From SB11 sp965249955 (GTDB taxonomy: Bacteria; Bacteroidota; Bacteroidia; UBA8524), in NCBI GenBank assembly GCA_965249955.1, contig OZ252261.1, positions 2,046,001 to 2,110,000 of the forward strand: 64,000 nucleotides of DNA, written 5' to 3'. Within the stretch, counting starts at the first letter, position 1. Each line of letters opens with the position of its first letter. This document shows, in pieces, positions 9,098-17,831 of this stretch. A program made the translations under genes and the position numbers. Under the pieces are notes generated by a model. That model ran no database searches and had not been told where the DNA came from. It was given only the letters and a program-made list of their open reading frames with translations.

Positions 9098-9160
9098 CCT
9101 TGAGCTTATCGAAGGGTGTGCAGGCAAACTTAAAAATAAGGTACTGACACAAGTTCAGTA
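9098..9160. repeat. Fragment of interspersed repeat plus small hairpin
   Basis: The gap between the formyltransferase and deacetylase genes holds CCTTGAGCTTATCGAAGGG (9098-9115 region), a truncated form of the CTGAG...TCGAAGG repeat also seen at 27711 and 34896. It also holds an inverted repeat TACTGA (9142-9147) / TCAGTA (9155-9160) just before the next start codon. Confidence 0.5.
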
Positions 9161-9169
9161 TTACTGTAA

Positions 9170-10114
9170 ATGCGATTATTAATAGTAAACTTTCATTACT
9201 TCCGCGAGGAAACCTACCCGTCGGGCATATACCCTGTAAACAGGGCTGCTTTGAACAGGCAGGTGGACGAGCTGGCAAAGTATTACCAGTTTATATCACA
9301 AGAGGAATTGGCGGACGCCATTGCTACCAAAAATTATTCTGACAAAGATTTTTGTTTGATAACCATTGATGATGGGTTGAAGGAGCAAATGGCTGCTTTT
9401 GAGTTTTTAAAAGAAAAAGGTATTCCCTCAATTCTATACGTCCCAACAGACGCCATACAAAACCGCAAAGTGCTTAATGTACACAAACTGCACTATGTGC
9501 GTACCCAAATGACGGATGATGATTTGTACGGTTTATTGGATGAAAAGTACAACATTTCACACGTAACCTTTGATACCGAAGCCCTTGCCAACCAATACCG
9601 TTACGATAACGAAACGGCCCGCAAAGTGAAATACTTTTTAAACTTTGTGCTGACAGAAGAGCAGAAAGAAGAAGCCACAAACTTTTTCTTCAGCCGTTTG
9701 GTTAACAACGAAACCGATTTTGCCAATCAACTTTACATGAACGAAGCCGATTTAAAAACTCTAGCCAATGCAGGTGTTTTAGGCTCACACGGCTGTGCAC
9801 ACATACCTTTAGCTACCAAACCATTTGAAGTAGCCAAAGCCGATATTCAACAATCGTTAAGCTATTTAGAAACCATTACAGGTGCGCCTGTATTGTCGTT
9901 TTCATACCCTTATGGAGGTAAAGATGCAGTAAATGCCAATCTTGCTCCCGCCTTTGAAAACACCAATATAAAATTTGCCCTTACTATGTGGCGCGGGGTA
10001 AACAGTATAGACAACTTTAACAACCCTTTGTTTTTGCATCGTGTGGATACTAATGACGCACCAGGTGGAAAAAACAACTCAGCAGAATACCTTACACTTG
10101 GAGCAAAAGCTTAA
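9170..10114 (+). CDS. Polysaccharide deacetylase family protein (NodB fold)
   Basis: This is a CE4-type deacetylase of 314 residues. Motif 1 is LITIDDG near residue 65, with the metal-binding Asp. Motif 2 is GSHGCAHIPL near residue 200, which supplies the two histidines, followed by SFSYPYGG. There is no convincing signal peptide, so it probably acts on a cytoplasmic sugar intermediate rather than on secreted polymer. It lies next to a formyltransferase, which suggests removal of an N-acetyl group so that a formyl group can be added. Its 3' end overlaps the following dehydrogenase gene. Confidence 0.85.
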   Translation: MRLLIVNFHYFREETYPSGIYPVNRAALNRQVDELAKYYQFISQEELADAIATKNYSDKDFCLITIDDGLKEQMAAFEFLKEKGIPSILYVPTDAIQNRKVLNVHKLHYVRTQMTDDDLYGLLDEKYNISHVTFDTEALANQYRYDNETARKVKYFLNFVLTEEQKEEATNFFFSRLVNNETDFANQLYMNEADLKTLANAGVLGSHGCAHIPLATKPFEVAKADIQQSLSYLETITGAPVLSFSYPYGGKDAVNANLAPAFENTNIKFALTMWRGVNSIDNFNNPLFLHRVDTNDAPGGKNNSAEYLTLGAKA

Positions 10115-11057
10115 CATACTTGTTGCCGAAACCCTAAATTTTAGCCCCAAAGCTGTTAAAGGCTTGAAGGAATTGGGCAATGTTGCCCTGCGTGATATTG
10201 ATAAGGAAGACCTTACCGATGCGTTGGCTACTTATGATGTGTTTTGGTTTAGGCTTAAATTTAGGATTGAAGAAAAAGACTTTCCCCAAACATTTCGTTG
10301 CCGCTATATACTTTGTCCCGTTACGGGTCTTGATCATATAGATTTGGCAGCTTGTGAAAAAAGGGGCATACAGGTATTGGCTCTTAGAGGTGAGACTGAT
10401 TTTTTAAAAACCGTTCGCGCAACTGCCGAACATACTTTAGGTTTAACCCTCTCGTTGTTGCGCAATGTACCACAGGCCATAGCATCAGTAAACAATGGCG
10501 TTTGGAACCGCGATTTATTTAAAGGTCGTGAGATATTTGGCAAAAAAGTAGGCATTTTGGGTGTGGGTCGCTTAGGAACCATCACCGCAGGATTTTTTAA
10601 AGCTTTTGGTGCAGAAGTGTATGGTTTTGATGTGAAAGACATTGACAAAACCGTATGCGAACCAGTAAACCGTATAGAAGATTTATTTGCCATAGCCGAT
10701 ATACTAAGTGTGCACGTAGCGTATAACCCAAGCACACACCATTTGGTAAATGAAGATTTGCTTAAAAAAATGAAACCCAATGCAGTGCTTATAAACACAG
10801 CAAGGGGTGGAGTAGTAAATAGTAATGATTTATTGCAAGCATTAAAAAACAAAACCATAGCAGGTGCTGCACTAGATGTGCTTGAAGACGAATACAATAC
10901 TGAAAGCAATACCTTGGTTACGTACGCCAAACGCAACAAAAACTTGATTATTACCCCCCACATAGGAGGTAATACCTATGAGTCGTTTGAAAAAACAGAA
11001 CTCTTTTTATTAGAGAAACTTAAAAAAGCAATACAATTTGACTCTCAACAAGCATAA
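10098..11057 (+). CDS. D-isomer-specific 2-hydroxyacid dehydrogenase
   Basis: The conserved part of the protein begins ILVAETLNFS. The best start is the TTG at 10098, which gives a 17-base overlap with the deacetylase gene; GTG at 10065 or ATG at 10041 would add up to 19 unconserved residues. The NAD motif GILGVGRLG is central, and the catalytic residues are seen as Arg in NTARGGVV, an acidic residue in VLEDEYN, and His in TPHIGGNTYES. Family members reduce or oxidise D-2-hydroxyacids such as phosphoglycerate or 4-phosphoerythronate. Within a nonulosonic acid block it may make or modify an acyl substituent such as a glyceroyl or lactoyl group; the substrate is unknown. Confidence 0.82.
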   Translation: MEQKLNILVAETLNFSPKAVKGLKELGNVALRDIDKEDLTDALATYDVFWFRLKFRIEEKDFPQTFRCRYILCPVTGLDHIDLAACEKRGIQVLALRGETDFLKTVRATAEHTLGLTLSLLRNVPQAIASVNNGVWNRDLFKGREIFGKKVGILGVGRLGTITAGFFKAFGAEVYGFDVKDIDKTVCEPVNRIEDLFAIADILSVHVAYNPSTHHLVNEDLLKKMKPNAVLINTARGGVVNSNDLLQALKNKTIAGAALDVLEDEYNTESNTLVTYAKRNKNLIITPHIGGNTYESFEKTELFLLEKLKKAIQFDSQQA

Positions 11058-11766
11058 AATATTGGCAATTATTCCTGCCCGAGAAGGCTCAAAAAGGGTA
11101 TTGCAAAAAAATTTCCGCCCCTTTGCGGGCACTACCCTTACTGATATTACTATTGAGCACGCATTAAAATCAAAACTAATAACCGATGTAGTTTTAAGTT
11201 CTGATAGTGATGAGGTGTTAGCCATTGGCAGCAAATACAATGGAGTGATAAGCCTGAAAAGACCCGAAGAATTTTCGACTGATACTTCACCCGCTATTGA
11301 ATTTGTGAGGCATACGCTACAAGTAATGGAGCCTAAAAAAGGGTATACATACGATATGGTAGTGATACTGCAACCCAGCTCACCACTGCGTTATGTTGAA
11401 GATATAGACAATACAATTGAGTTGTTGGCAGGTAACCCCGATGCTGATTCATCAGTTAGTGTGGTAAAGATTGACCACATGGTGCACCCGGTGAAACTAA
11501 AAGTATTAAAGGGTAAAGAGCTATTACCCTATATAGAAGAAGAAAAAGGCCGTTTTGCAGCCCACGAGTTACCTGATGTATACGTGCGCAATTGTGCAGT
11601 ATATGTTACGTGGCGTAGGGATTTAGAAACTCGCCCCGATGTAATTGGAAATAAGAGTTTGGCTTATGAAATGCCTGCTGAAATATCAGCAGATATTAAT
11701 AGCATGATGGATTTTGAGTTTGCCGAGTATTTGTACAAAAAGGCATTGAGCGGAAAAGGTGAGTAA
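11038..11766 (+). CDS. neuA: CMP-nonulosonic acid cytidylyltransferase (NeuA family)
   Basis: The enzyme activates a nonulosonic acid with CTP to give the CMP-sugar used by transferases. It has 242 residues. The nucleotide-binding signature IIPAREGSKRVLQKN is at the N terminus, LQPSSPLR occurs near residue 118, and the metal-binding region is DINSMMDFEFAE near the C terminus. The start is TTG at 11038, overlapping the dehydrogenase gene by 20 bases; the next residues already match the family. It completes the neuB-neuC-neuA set of this block. A separate cytidylyltransferase domain at 20362 serves the pseudaminic acid route. Confidence 0.88.
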   Translation: MTLNKHKILAIIPAREGSKRVLQKNFRPFAGTTLTDITIEHALKSKLITDVVLSSDSDEVLAIGSKYNGVISLKRPEEFSTDTSPAIEFVRHTLQVMEPKKGYTYDMVVILQPSSPLRYVEDIDNTIELLAGNPDADSSVSVVKIDHMVHPVKLKVLKGKELLPYIEEEKGRFAAHELPDVYVRNCAVYVTWRRDLETRPDVIGNKSLAYEMPAEISADINSMMDFEFAEYLYKKALSGKGE

Positions 11767-13204
11767 GTTTAAAGAGATAAGTGGGGCAACTCTTAATTAT
11801 GGTTTGGGGAAATTTATTCCTCAAATAATAGGGTTTATACTTATACCTGTTTACACCTCTTACTTACAACCCGAAGACTATGGTTTGGTAGAGTTGGCTA
11901 CCTCGTTTGGTTCGTTTGCTTTTATTTTATTACGCCTTGCGCTACCGGGTTCTGTATCTCGTTTTTATTACGACCATAACGAAGGAGAAGAGCTTAGAAA
12001 TTATATCACTACGATATATTGGACACTAATGATAATAAGTGTGGCTATGGCAGGACTTATTTATGTGGTGTCGGCATTTTTTCTTGATAAGTTAGTGCCC
12101 GGATTACCTTTGTGGCCATTTGTAGCCATTGTATTAGCCACAGGGGTTTTTGCTACAAATTCTGAAATACAGAAACGATTAATACAAGCACGTAAGCAAT
12201 CGCGCTATTCGGCTAAATTAAGTATAGCAGTATCATTAGTAGGAATTTCTACAGCGGTGCTATTGGTTACTGTATTTAAGTTGGGTGCTTTAGGTATAGT
12301 TTTAGCAAGTTTAGTTGGAGGCTTTGTATTCTTTATTCAAGCACAATTTTATTTGCATAAAGACATGGGGGGAAAGTTTTCATTCAAACTTCTTATCCCG
12401 TCGTTTAAATATTCAATGAATATGTTGCCGGCGCACTTATCGTCGCCGTTTACCAATCTTTTTTCAAGAGCTTTACTAGCAGGGCATATGCTAAGTGCAG
12501 TGGGTTTTTACTCGTTAGCACTACGTTTTATAACACCTTTATCAATGCTTAGTAGTGCTTTTAATGAGGCTTACATACCGCTTTATTTTGAAGCACGAAA
12601 AAAAAACGATGCCGATAGTAAGGCAAAACTAAATGCAGCATTAAAAAATATTTGGGTAGTTAGTCAGATAATATTTGTAGGAGCGGCCTTGTTCTCTCCA
12701 TCATTAATAGAGATTATGACGCCTGAAAAATACCATTCGGCGGCATTACTTGTGCCTTTTATGGCTATAAATTTCCCTTTTGGCATAATGACTTCGTTTG
12801 TTTCTGTAGAGATATTTTACAGTAAAAGAACCTACTGGGTTAGTATATATGCCTTTTTCAAGTTTGTGATAAATATTTCAGTAATTTATTTCACAATGCC
12901 TTATTTGAATGAGTATGCTTTGGTATTAGGCATGATAACTGATGGCATATATTCCTCAACTTTCTATGGCATAGTATCAAGGCGCATTCATCACTCAGGT
13001 GTACACTTTAGGTTGCTATATTTAATATTTCTAATCAGCTTTGTTTTTGTTGCGGCAGGAATATGGATTAACTTTAATATTACTAATACAGTTCAAAAAC
13101 TAGCCTTTTCAGTCGTACTGTTTGGCATCTATATGGCCATTCTTTGGCTTAGAAAATGGTTTGTGCCAAAATCGGCACTTGCGGTTTTTAAAAAGAAAAA
13201 ATAA
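11759..13204 (+). CDS. wzx: Wzx-type polysaccharide flippase
   Basis: An integral membrane protein of 481 residues with about 12-14 hydrophobic segments. The start of the sequence (ISGATLNYGLGKFIPQIIGFILIPVYTSYL, shown here in part) is the classic first helix pair of Wzx/PST flippases. It moves lipid-linked repeat units across the inner membrane. The start codon is GTG, overlapping neuA by eight bases. With the Wzc kinase, the Wzy polymerase (39935) and the WecA-type transferase (53065) it completes a Wzx/Wzy-type export system. Confidence 0.9.
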   Translation: MSKFKEISGATLNYGLGKFIPQIIGFILIPVYTSYLQPEDYGLVELATSFGSFAFILLRLALPGSVSRFYYDHNEGEELRNYITTIYWTLMIISVAMAGLIYVVSAFFLDKLVPGLPLWPFVAIVLATGVFATNSEIQKRLIQARKQSRYSAKLSIAVSLVGISTAVLLVTVFKLGALGIVLASLVGGFVFFIQAQFYLHKDMGGKFSFKLLIPSFKYSMNMLPAHLSSPFTNLFSRALLAGHMLSAVGFYSLALRFITPLSMLSSAFNEAYIPLYFEARKKNDADSKAKLNAALKNIWVVSQIIFVGAALFSPSLIEIMTPEKYHSAALLVPFMAINFPFGIMTSFVSVEIFYSKRTYWVSIYAFFKFVINISVIYFTMPYLNEYALVLGMITDGIYSSTFYGIVSRRIHHSGVHFRLLYLIFLISFVFVAAGIWINFNITNTVQKLAFSVVLFGIYMAILWLRKWFVPKSALAVFKKKK

Positions 13205-13229
13205 ACACAAACTCTTAACTATTACTACT

Positions 13230-14153
13230 GTGGATTTTATACAAAATTTGAGATTTAAGGTCATGAGGCAAATCATGCGGTTTATTAGGGATCAAAAAGA
13301 CCTTAAACGTAAAAAACGTCTTATATCCTTGTTTCTTTTGTTTAAAAAGAAATATAAATATGATACGTCTGCTCCATCAATATTTAAAGGGCACTCAAAA
13401 GAAAAAATACTAGAAGCATTAGAAGGGGATGGTATTTACAATTTTGGTAAAGTATTTAGCGATGAAGAAATAGATAGGTTTAAAGCTACGCTTAAGGGTA
13501 AGCCAATGTTTTGTGCAGATCCGTCAGAACCTCCTTTTACAGAGGAAAATGCTCCTGAAGATGCTAATATAATTTACTACATGGCCAACGATTATTTGGC
13601 CGATGATATATTTATAAACCTACATTACGATCCATTTTTAATGGATGTGATGCAGGATTTTTTGGGCTGCAAACCGGTAATAAACGAGGTGGGTTTATTC
13701 AAATCTTTAATTAAACCTGAGGTAGCAAAAAAACCCAATCAAAAATACCACCGCGATGCTTCTGATATGCGTTTTCTTGCTTTGGCATTGTATTTTACTG
13801 ATGTAGAGACATCTGAAGACGGACCATTTAGTTATGTATTAGGATCGGCAAAATCTACTGATTTGCATAAAGCAAAAGTGAGGTACAGTGATGAAGAAGT
13901 AGAAAGCATTTTTGGAAAAGAAAAAGTATATGATGTTTTAGGCAAAAGGGGAACGCTAGTAATTGCTGATAACTCAGCATTTCACAGGGGCAGGCAACCT
14001 ATAAAAAATGAACGCCTTGTGTATTTCTTGCACGTGGGTGTTACCAATGTTAAAAAGCCGGGAGTAGCTGCTACAAAAATTCACGATGCTGATAAAAAGG
14101 AACGATTGGCTAAGTACAGCCATTTGATGGACAATATTACCTTCGATATTTAA
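13230..14153 (+). CDS. Phytanoyl-CoA dioxygenase-like Fe(II)/2-oxoglutarate oxygenase
   Basis: The frame is open back into the flippase gene, but the conserved protein begins after it; GTG at 13230 is chosen, with ATG 13263 as an alternative. The chosen start gives 307 residues. The iron-binding His-X-Asp is in KYHRDAS and the distal His in NSAFHRGRQP, with the 2-oxoglutarate-binding Arg close behind. Family members hydroxylate small molecules or lipid- or sugar-linked groups. Its place between the flippase and pseB suggests hydroxylation of a sugar or acyl substituent of the glycan, which is inference. Cytoplasmic: no signal peptide is visible. Confidence 0.75.
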   Translation: MDFIQNLRFKVMRQIMRFIRDQKDLKRKKRLISLFLLFKKKYKYDTSAPSIFKGHSKEKILEALEGDGIYNFGKVFSDEEIDRFKATLKGKPMFCADPSEPPFTEENAPEDANIIYYMANDYLADDIFINLHYDPFLMDVMQDFLGCKPVINEVGLFKSLIKPEVAKKPNQKYHRDASDMRFLALALYFTDVETSEDGPFSYVLGSAKSTDLHKAKVRYSDEEVESIFGKEKVYDVLGKRGTLVIADNSAFHRGRQPIKNERLVYFLHVGVTNVKKPGVAATKIHDADKKERLAKYSHLMDNITFDI

Positions 14154-14178
14154 TAATAAACAAAGCAAATATTTAGTG

Positions 14179-15192
14179 ATGGATTTCAATAATAAAGCAA
14201 TACTGATTACAGGTGGTACAGGCTCATTAGGTAAGGCTCTTACTCACCATATTTTAAACGAGTGCAAGGGCGTTAAACGCCTAGTTATCTTTTCAAGAGA
14301 CGAGCAAAAGCAATTTGAAATGGCACAACAATACCCAAGTAGCCAATATCCGCAAATTCGTTTTTTTATAGGTGATGTTCGTGATTATGAAAGATTGAGA
14401 AGGGCATTTAAAGGTATTGACTATGTAATACATGCAGCAGCAATGAAGCACGTGCCTATTGCAGAGTATAACCCAATGGAATGTGTAAAAACCAACATCA
14501 TGGGAGCCGAAAATGTTATAAACGCGGCTTTAGATACTCAAGTTGAAAGAATTGTTGCCCTATCTACCGATAAAGCTGCCGCTCCTATAAACTTATACGG
14601 TGCTACAAAATTAGCTTCTGATAAGTTGTTTGTTGCAGCCAATAACATTAGAGGCGCAAACCCAATTAAGTTTTCAGTAGTTCGTTACGGAAACGTAATG
14701 GGTTCTAACGGCTCGGTAATTCCGTTTTTTATTAAAAAGAAAAAAGAAGGCGTACTGCCTATTACAGATGATACGATGACTCGTTTTAATATTACCCTGC
14801 AAGGTGGTGTTGATATGGTGATGCACGCTTTAGAGCACGCTTGGGGCGGTGAAATTTTTGTTCCTAAAATACCGTCGTATAGAATATTGGATATTGCTGA
14901 GGCTATTGGCCCTGAATGCGAAAAACCTGTTGTGGGAATAAGGCCGGGTGAAAAAGTACACGAAGAAATGATTACCTCTTCGGATTCATTTTATACCTAT
15001 GATTTAGGGAAATACTATGCCATATTACCGGCTACGCACTCGTGGAAATTAGATGAGTTTTTAGCCCACCACAAAGCAGTAAAAGTTACCCCCGGTTTTA
15101 GGTATAATTCAGAAGAGAATGACGAGTGGGAAACTGTTGAATCTCTAAGAGAGTTAATCAAAGGTCATGTAGACCCTGATTTTACCATATAA
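14179..15192 (+). CDS. pseB: UDP-GlcNAc 4,6-dehydratase (inverting), PseB
   Basis: First step of pseudaminic acid synthesis: 4,6-dehydration with C5 inversion of UDP-GlcNAc. The protein has 337 residues. It has the cofactor motif TGGTGSLG, the family signature FSRDEQKQFEM, and the catalytic set Asp131, Lys132 and Tyr140 (STDKAA...NLYGATK), as in FlaA1/PseB. ATG 14179 is preferred over the GTG one codon upstream. It is separated from pseC by two O-acylation genes (15219-17765), an unusual interruption of the normal pseB-pseC pair. Confidence 0.92.
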   Translation: MDFNNKAILITGGTGSLGKALTHHILNECKGVKRLVIFSRDEQKQFEMAQQYPSSQYPQIRFFIGDVRDYERLRRAFKGIDYVIHAAAMKHVPIAEYNPMECVKTNIMGAENVINAALDTQVERIVALSTDKAAAPINLYGATKLASDKLFVAANNIRGANPIKFSVVRYGNVMGSNGSVIPFFIKKKKEGVLPITDDTMTRFNITLQGGVDMVMHALEHAWGGEIFVPKIPSYRILDIAEAIGPECEKPVVGIRPGEKVHEEMITSSDSFYTYDLGKYYAILPATHSWKLDEFLAHHKAVKVTPGFRYNSEENDEWETVESLRELIKGHVDPDFTI

Positions 15193-15218
15193 TTTATACA
15201 GGAACGTAAAGCACTCAA

Positions 15219-16691
15219 ATGCTTTTTAATTCGCTTCAGTTTTTAATATTCTTTCCAATAGTAGTTATACTCTACTATTTGTTAAAGCCATCAGTACGCT
15301 GGGTGCTGCTTTTAGCCGCCAGCTATTACTTTTACATGGCTTGGAAGCCTGAGTATATAGTACTGATAGTAATATCAACCCTTGTAGATTATTTCTGTAG
15401 CTACAAAATGGGCGAGATTGCCGAAAAGCGGCGAAGAATCCCCTTTTTGGTAATTAGCTTAGTGGTTAATTTGGGGTTACTGTTTTTTTATAAATACACT
15501 AACTTTTTTATTAGCATATCAAACGATTTATCGGGTTTGTTTGGTGGACAAGGGTCGGTTAAATACCTAAACCTGATACTGCCTATGGGTATATCGTTTT
15601 ATACCTTTCAAACAATGAGTTATAGCATAGATGTTTACCACAATCCACAATTGCGCGAGAAACATCTGGGCATATTTGCACTATTTGTTACTTTTTTCCC
15701 CCAATTGGTTGCAGGCCCCATTGAAAGGGCTTCACACCTTATCAATCAGCTAAAAACACCTAAATCTTTTTCATACCAAAATGTTTCATCAGGCTTAAAA
15801 CTAATGGCTTGGGGGATGTTTAAAAAAGTGGTGATTGCCGATAGGTTGGGCAGCTTTGTCGACACTGTGTATAATCACCCAACGCAATACAGTTCAGTAA
15901 CGTTAGTGGTGGCATCAATATTTTTTGCTTTTCAAATATATTGTGATTTTTCAGGCTATTCTGATATAGCCATAGGGGCAGCAAGGGTGATGGGATACAG
16001 CTTGATGCTTAATTTTAGCATACCCTATTTCTCTAAAAGTGTTTCAGAATTTTGGAGGCGTTGGCACATATCATTATCTACTTGGTTTAGAGATTATGTA
16101 TACATACCATTGGGAGGAAACAGAGTAAGCAAAAGCCGTTTGTATTTTAACCTGATGGTTACCTTTATAGTAAGCGGATTTTGGCACGGTGCTAACTGGA
16201 CGTTTATAGTTTGGGGTGCCATACACGGATTGTTTTTGGTGATAGAAGTAATAGTTAAAAAGTACTCGTTTAAAAACACACCTAAAGGTATAGAGTATAA
16301 TATTTCAAAATCGCGTCAATATTTTGGAGTGCTGTACACCTTAGTTATAGTTTTGATTGGCTGGATATTTTTTAGAGCCAATAGTGTAGGCGACGCCGCC
16401 TTTATTATTAATAAAATTGGCACAAGTATTTTAAGTTTTACATTACCATCAATAAGTGCATTGCGAAGCGAGCTTTATGCAGCCGATATGGGTTTGGCAC
16501 AACTTGGTTTGGCAGCACTATTTATTACCTTTTTAATGTTTGCCGAGTTATACAACAACAAAGCAGGCATTTCTAAAAAGCTAGCTACGTTTGCCTCACC
16601 AATTAGATATACAGCTTATGCCTCTTTTGTAGCAGTTATTTTATTGTTTGGCGAGTTTAACAACTCACAGTTTATTTATTTTCAGTTCTAA
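15219..16691 (+). CDS. MBOAT-family O-acyltransferase (AlgI-like)
   Basis: A polytopic membrane protein of 490 residues with about ten hydrophobic segments. The N terminus LFNSLQFLIFFPIV is typical of AlgI/PatA-type MBOAT proteins, and the catalytic His is in VSGFWHGANWTF. These proteins pass an acetyl group across the inner membrane to a periplasmic partner that acetylates polysaccharide. The gene that follows encodes just such an SGNH-type partner. The pair lies inside the pse block, so O-acetylation of the polymer, perhaps of pseudaminic acid, is a reasonable inference. Confidence 0.9.
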   Translation: MLFNSLQFLIFFPIVVILYYLLKPSVRWVLLLAASYYFYMAWKPEYIVLIVISTLVDYFCSYKMGEIAEKRRRIPFLVISLVVNLGLLFFYKYTNFFISISNDLSGLFGGQGSVKYLNLILPMGISFYTFQTMSYSIDVYHNPQLREKHLGIFALFVTFFPQLVAGPIERASHLINQLKTPKSFSYQNVSSGLKLMAWGMFKKVVIADRLGSFVDTVYNHPTQYSSVTLVVASIFFAFQIYCDFSGYSDIAIGAARVMGYSLMLNFSIPYFSKSVSEFWRRWHISLSTWFRDYVYIPLGGNRVSKSRLYFNLMVTFIVSGFWHGANWTFIVWGAIHGLFLVIEVIVKKYSFKNTPKGIEYNISKSRQYFGVLYTLVIVLIGWIFFRANSVGDAAFIINKIGTSILSFTLPSISALRSELYAADMGLAQLGLAALFITFLMFAELYNNKAGISKKLATFASPIRYTAYASFVAVILLFGEFNNSQFIYFQF

Positions 16692-16694
16692 AAA

Positions 16695-17765
16695 ATGGCT
16701 GTCAATAATCCTGTAATAAAATTATTTAAAGTTCTATTTATAGTGGGCTTCTTAAGCTCGTTGGTGATTTTGTTTCCAGCGTATGTTTTACAAAGTGCAG
16801 GCGAATTAAAAAGCGTTGATACTGTATGCCGTATGCAAAAAGAAAACAGCAATCTTTTGTGGGGCTGTGCTTATGTAGAGGCAAAAGAAAAGTATAAACT
16901 AACAGGCACAAAACTAAACCAGCCCAATGTGTTGGCATTAGGAAACTCTAGGACTATGCCTTTTAGAAAAGAGTTTTTTAACCAAGGGGTAACATTTTAC
17001 AATGCAGGCGGGGGAGTAAAGATTATACCCCAGTACAAAGTATTTTTAGAAAATATTGAGGATATTAAAATTGACCTGTTATTAATAAATATTGACGATT
17101 TTATGTTTGCCCCCAATTGGTCAAACTTAGAAGATACTTTGTTGGGCAGGGATATTTTTACCGAAAACAATGTTATAAAAAACATACTTAGTACTTACCA
17201 GCTTCTTTATCAGGATTTTTTGGCAAAAAAAATTCCTGTGAAAAAAATCATTAGTCATAATGAAAATAAAATGGGTTTTTTCTCAATAGTAAAAAACTCA
17301 GGATTTAGAAGTGATGGCAGCCGTTTTTATGGAGATATTATTGCCGACCCGAAATCGTCAGTTGATTATCAGTTTAAAAGAACAATAAGGGCAATAAACG
17401 ATGGCACAACCCATTATGTGCATGCCAATAAAGTAAACGAGAAGATGTTTAGCGAGCTGGATACCTTTTTAACTTACTGTGATAAAAGAAACATAAAAGT
17501 ATTAGCATTTATGCCCCCTTTTGCCCCAACAGCCTACAAATTAATGCAAGAAAAGGGCGAATGGTACAGCTATAAAGCAGGCTTGTATGAAAGAGTGAAA
17601 GCTATATTTACCAAGCACGGGCAAGATATTAATGATTATACCAATCCTGCAGTTTTAAACGGGACGGATGAAGAGTTTGTTGACGGACATCACGGATGCG
17701 AAAGAATGTATGCTAAAATAGCAATCGACTTAGCAGATAAGTCCCGTATTTTGCAAAATACCTGA
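16695..17765 (+). CDS. SGNH-like acetylation partner of MBOAT (AlgX/DltD-like role)
   Basis: The 356-residue protein has one N-terminal membrane anchor (about residues 10-32), with the rest probably periplasmic. Two SGNH hydrolase blocks can be seen: VLALGNSRT, where Ser is the likely nucleophile, and DGHHGCERMY near the C terminus, giving the Asp-X-X-His pair. It starts three bases after the MBOAT gene. In known systems (AlgI with AlgX/AlgJ, DltB with DltD) the SGNH-like protein finishes acyl transfer outside the membrane. I do not recognise a closer named family. Confidence 0.7.
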   Translation: MAVNNPVIKLFKVLFIVGFLSSLVILFPAYVLQSAGELKSVDTVCRMQKENSNLLWGCAYVEAKEKYKLTGTKLNQPNVLALGNSRTMPFRKEFFNQGVTFYNAGGGVKIIPQYKVFLENIEDIKIDLLLINIDDFMFAPNWSNLEDTLLGRDIFTENNVIKNILSTYQLLYQDFLAKKIPVKKIISHNENKMGFFSIVKNSGFRSDGSRFYGDIIADPKSSVDYQFKRTIRAINDGTTHYVHANKVNEKMFSELDTFLTYCDKRNIKVLAFMPPFAPTAYKLMQEKGEWYSYKAGLYERVKAIFTKHGQDINDYTNPAVLNGTDEEFVDGHHGCERMYAKIAIDLADKSRILQNT

Positions 17766-17831
17766 ATAAAGATAAGCTGGAAAAACAGCTTAAAGAAACT
17801 AACACACCGCTTTATATTTTTGAAAACTAAT

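Noticed and set aside
10334..10963. 209-codon open frame on the minus strand
   Set aside because: It lies fully inside the well-supported dehydrogenase gene, shows no recognisable motif and matches no neighbour's orientation; it is an antisense shadow.
5173..11766. Legionaminic acid pathway
   Set aside because: No 4,6-dehydratase, aminotransferase and acetyltransferase of the Leg type are in the block; those seen elsewhere read as pseudaminic acid enzymes. It remains possible only if enzymes are shared.
17774..17791. Terminator before pseC
   Set aside because: The stem is only 6 bp with a weak AAGCTG/CAGCTT pairing and is followed by A-rich, not T-rich, sequence.
17815..17822. TATTTTTG as an internal promoter for pseC
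   Set aside because: It fits the -7 pattern, but no TTTG lies at the right distance upstream and such AT-rich matches are expected by chance.
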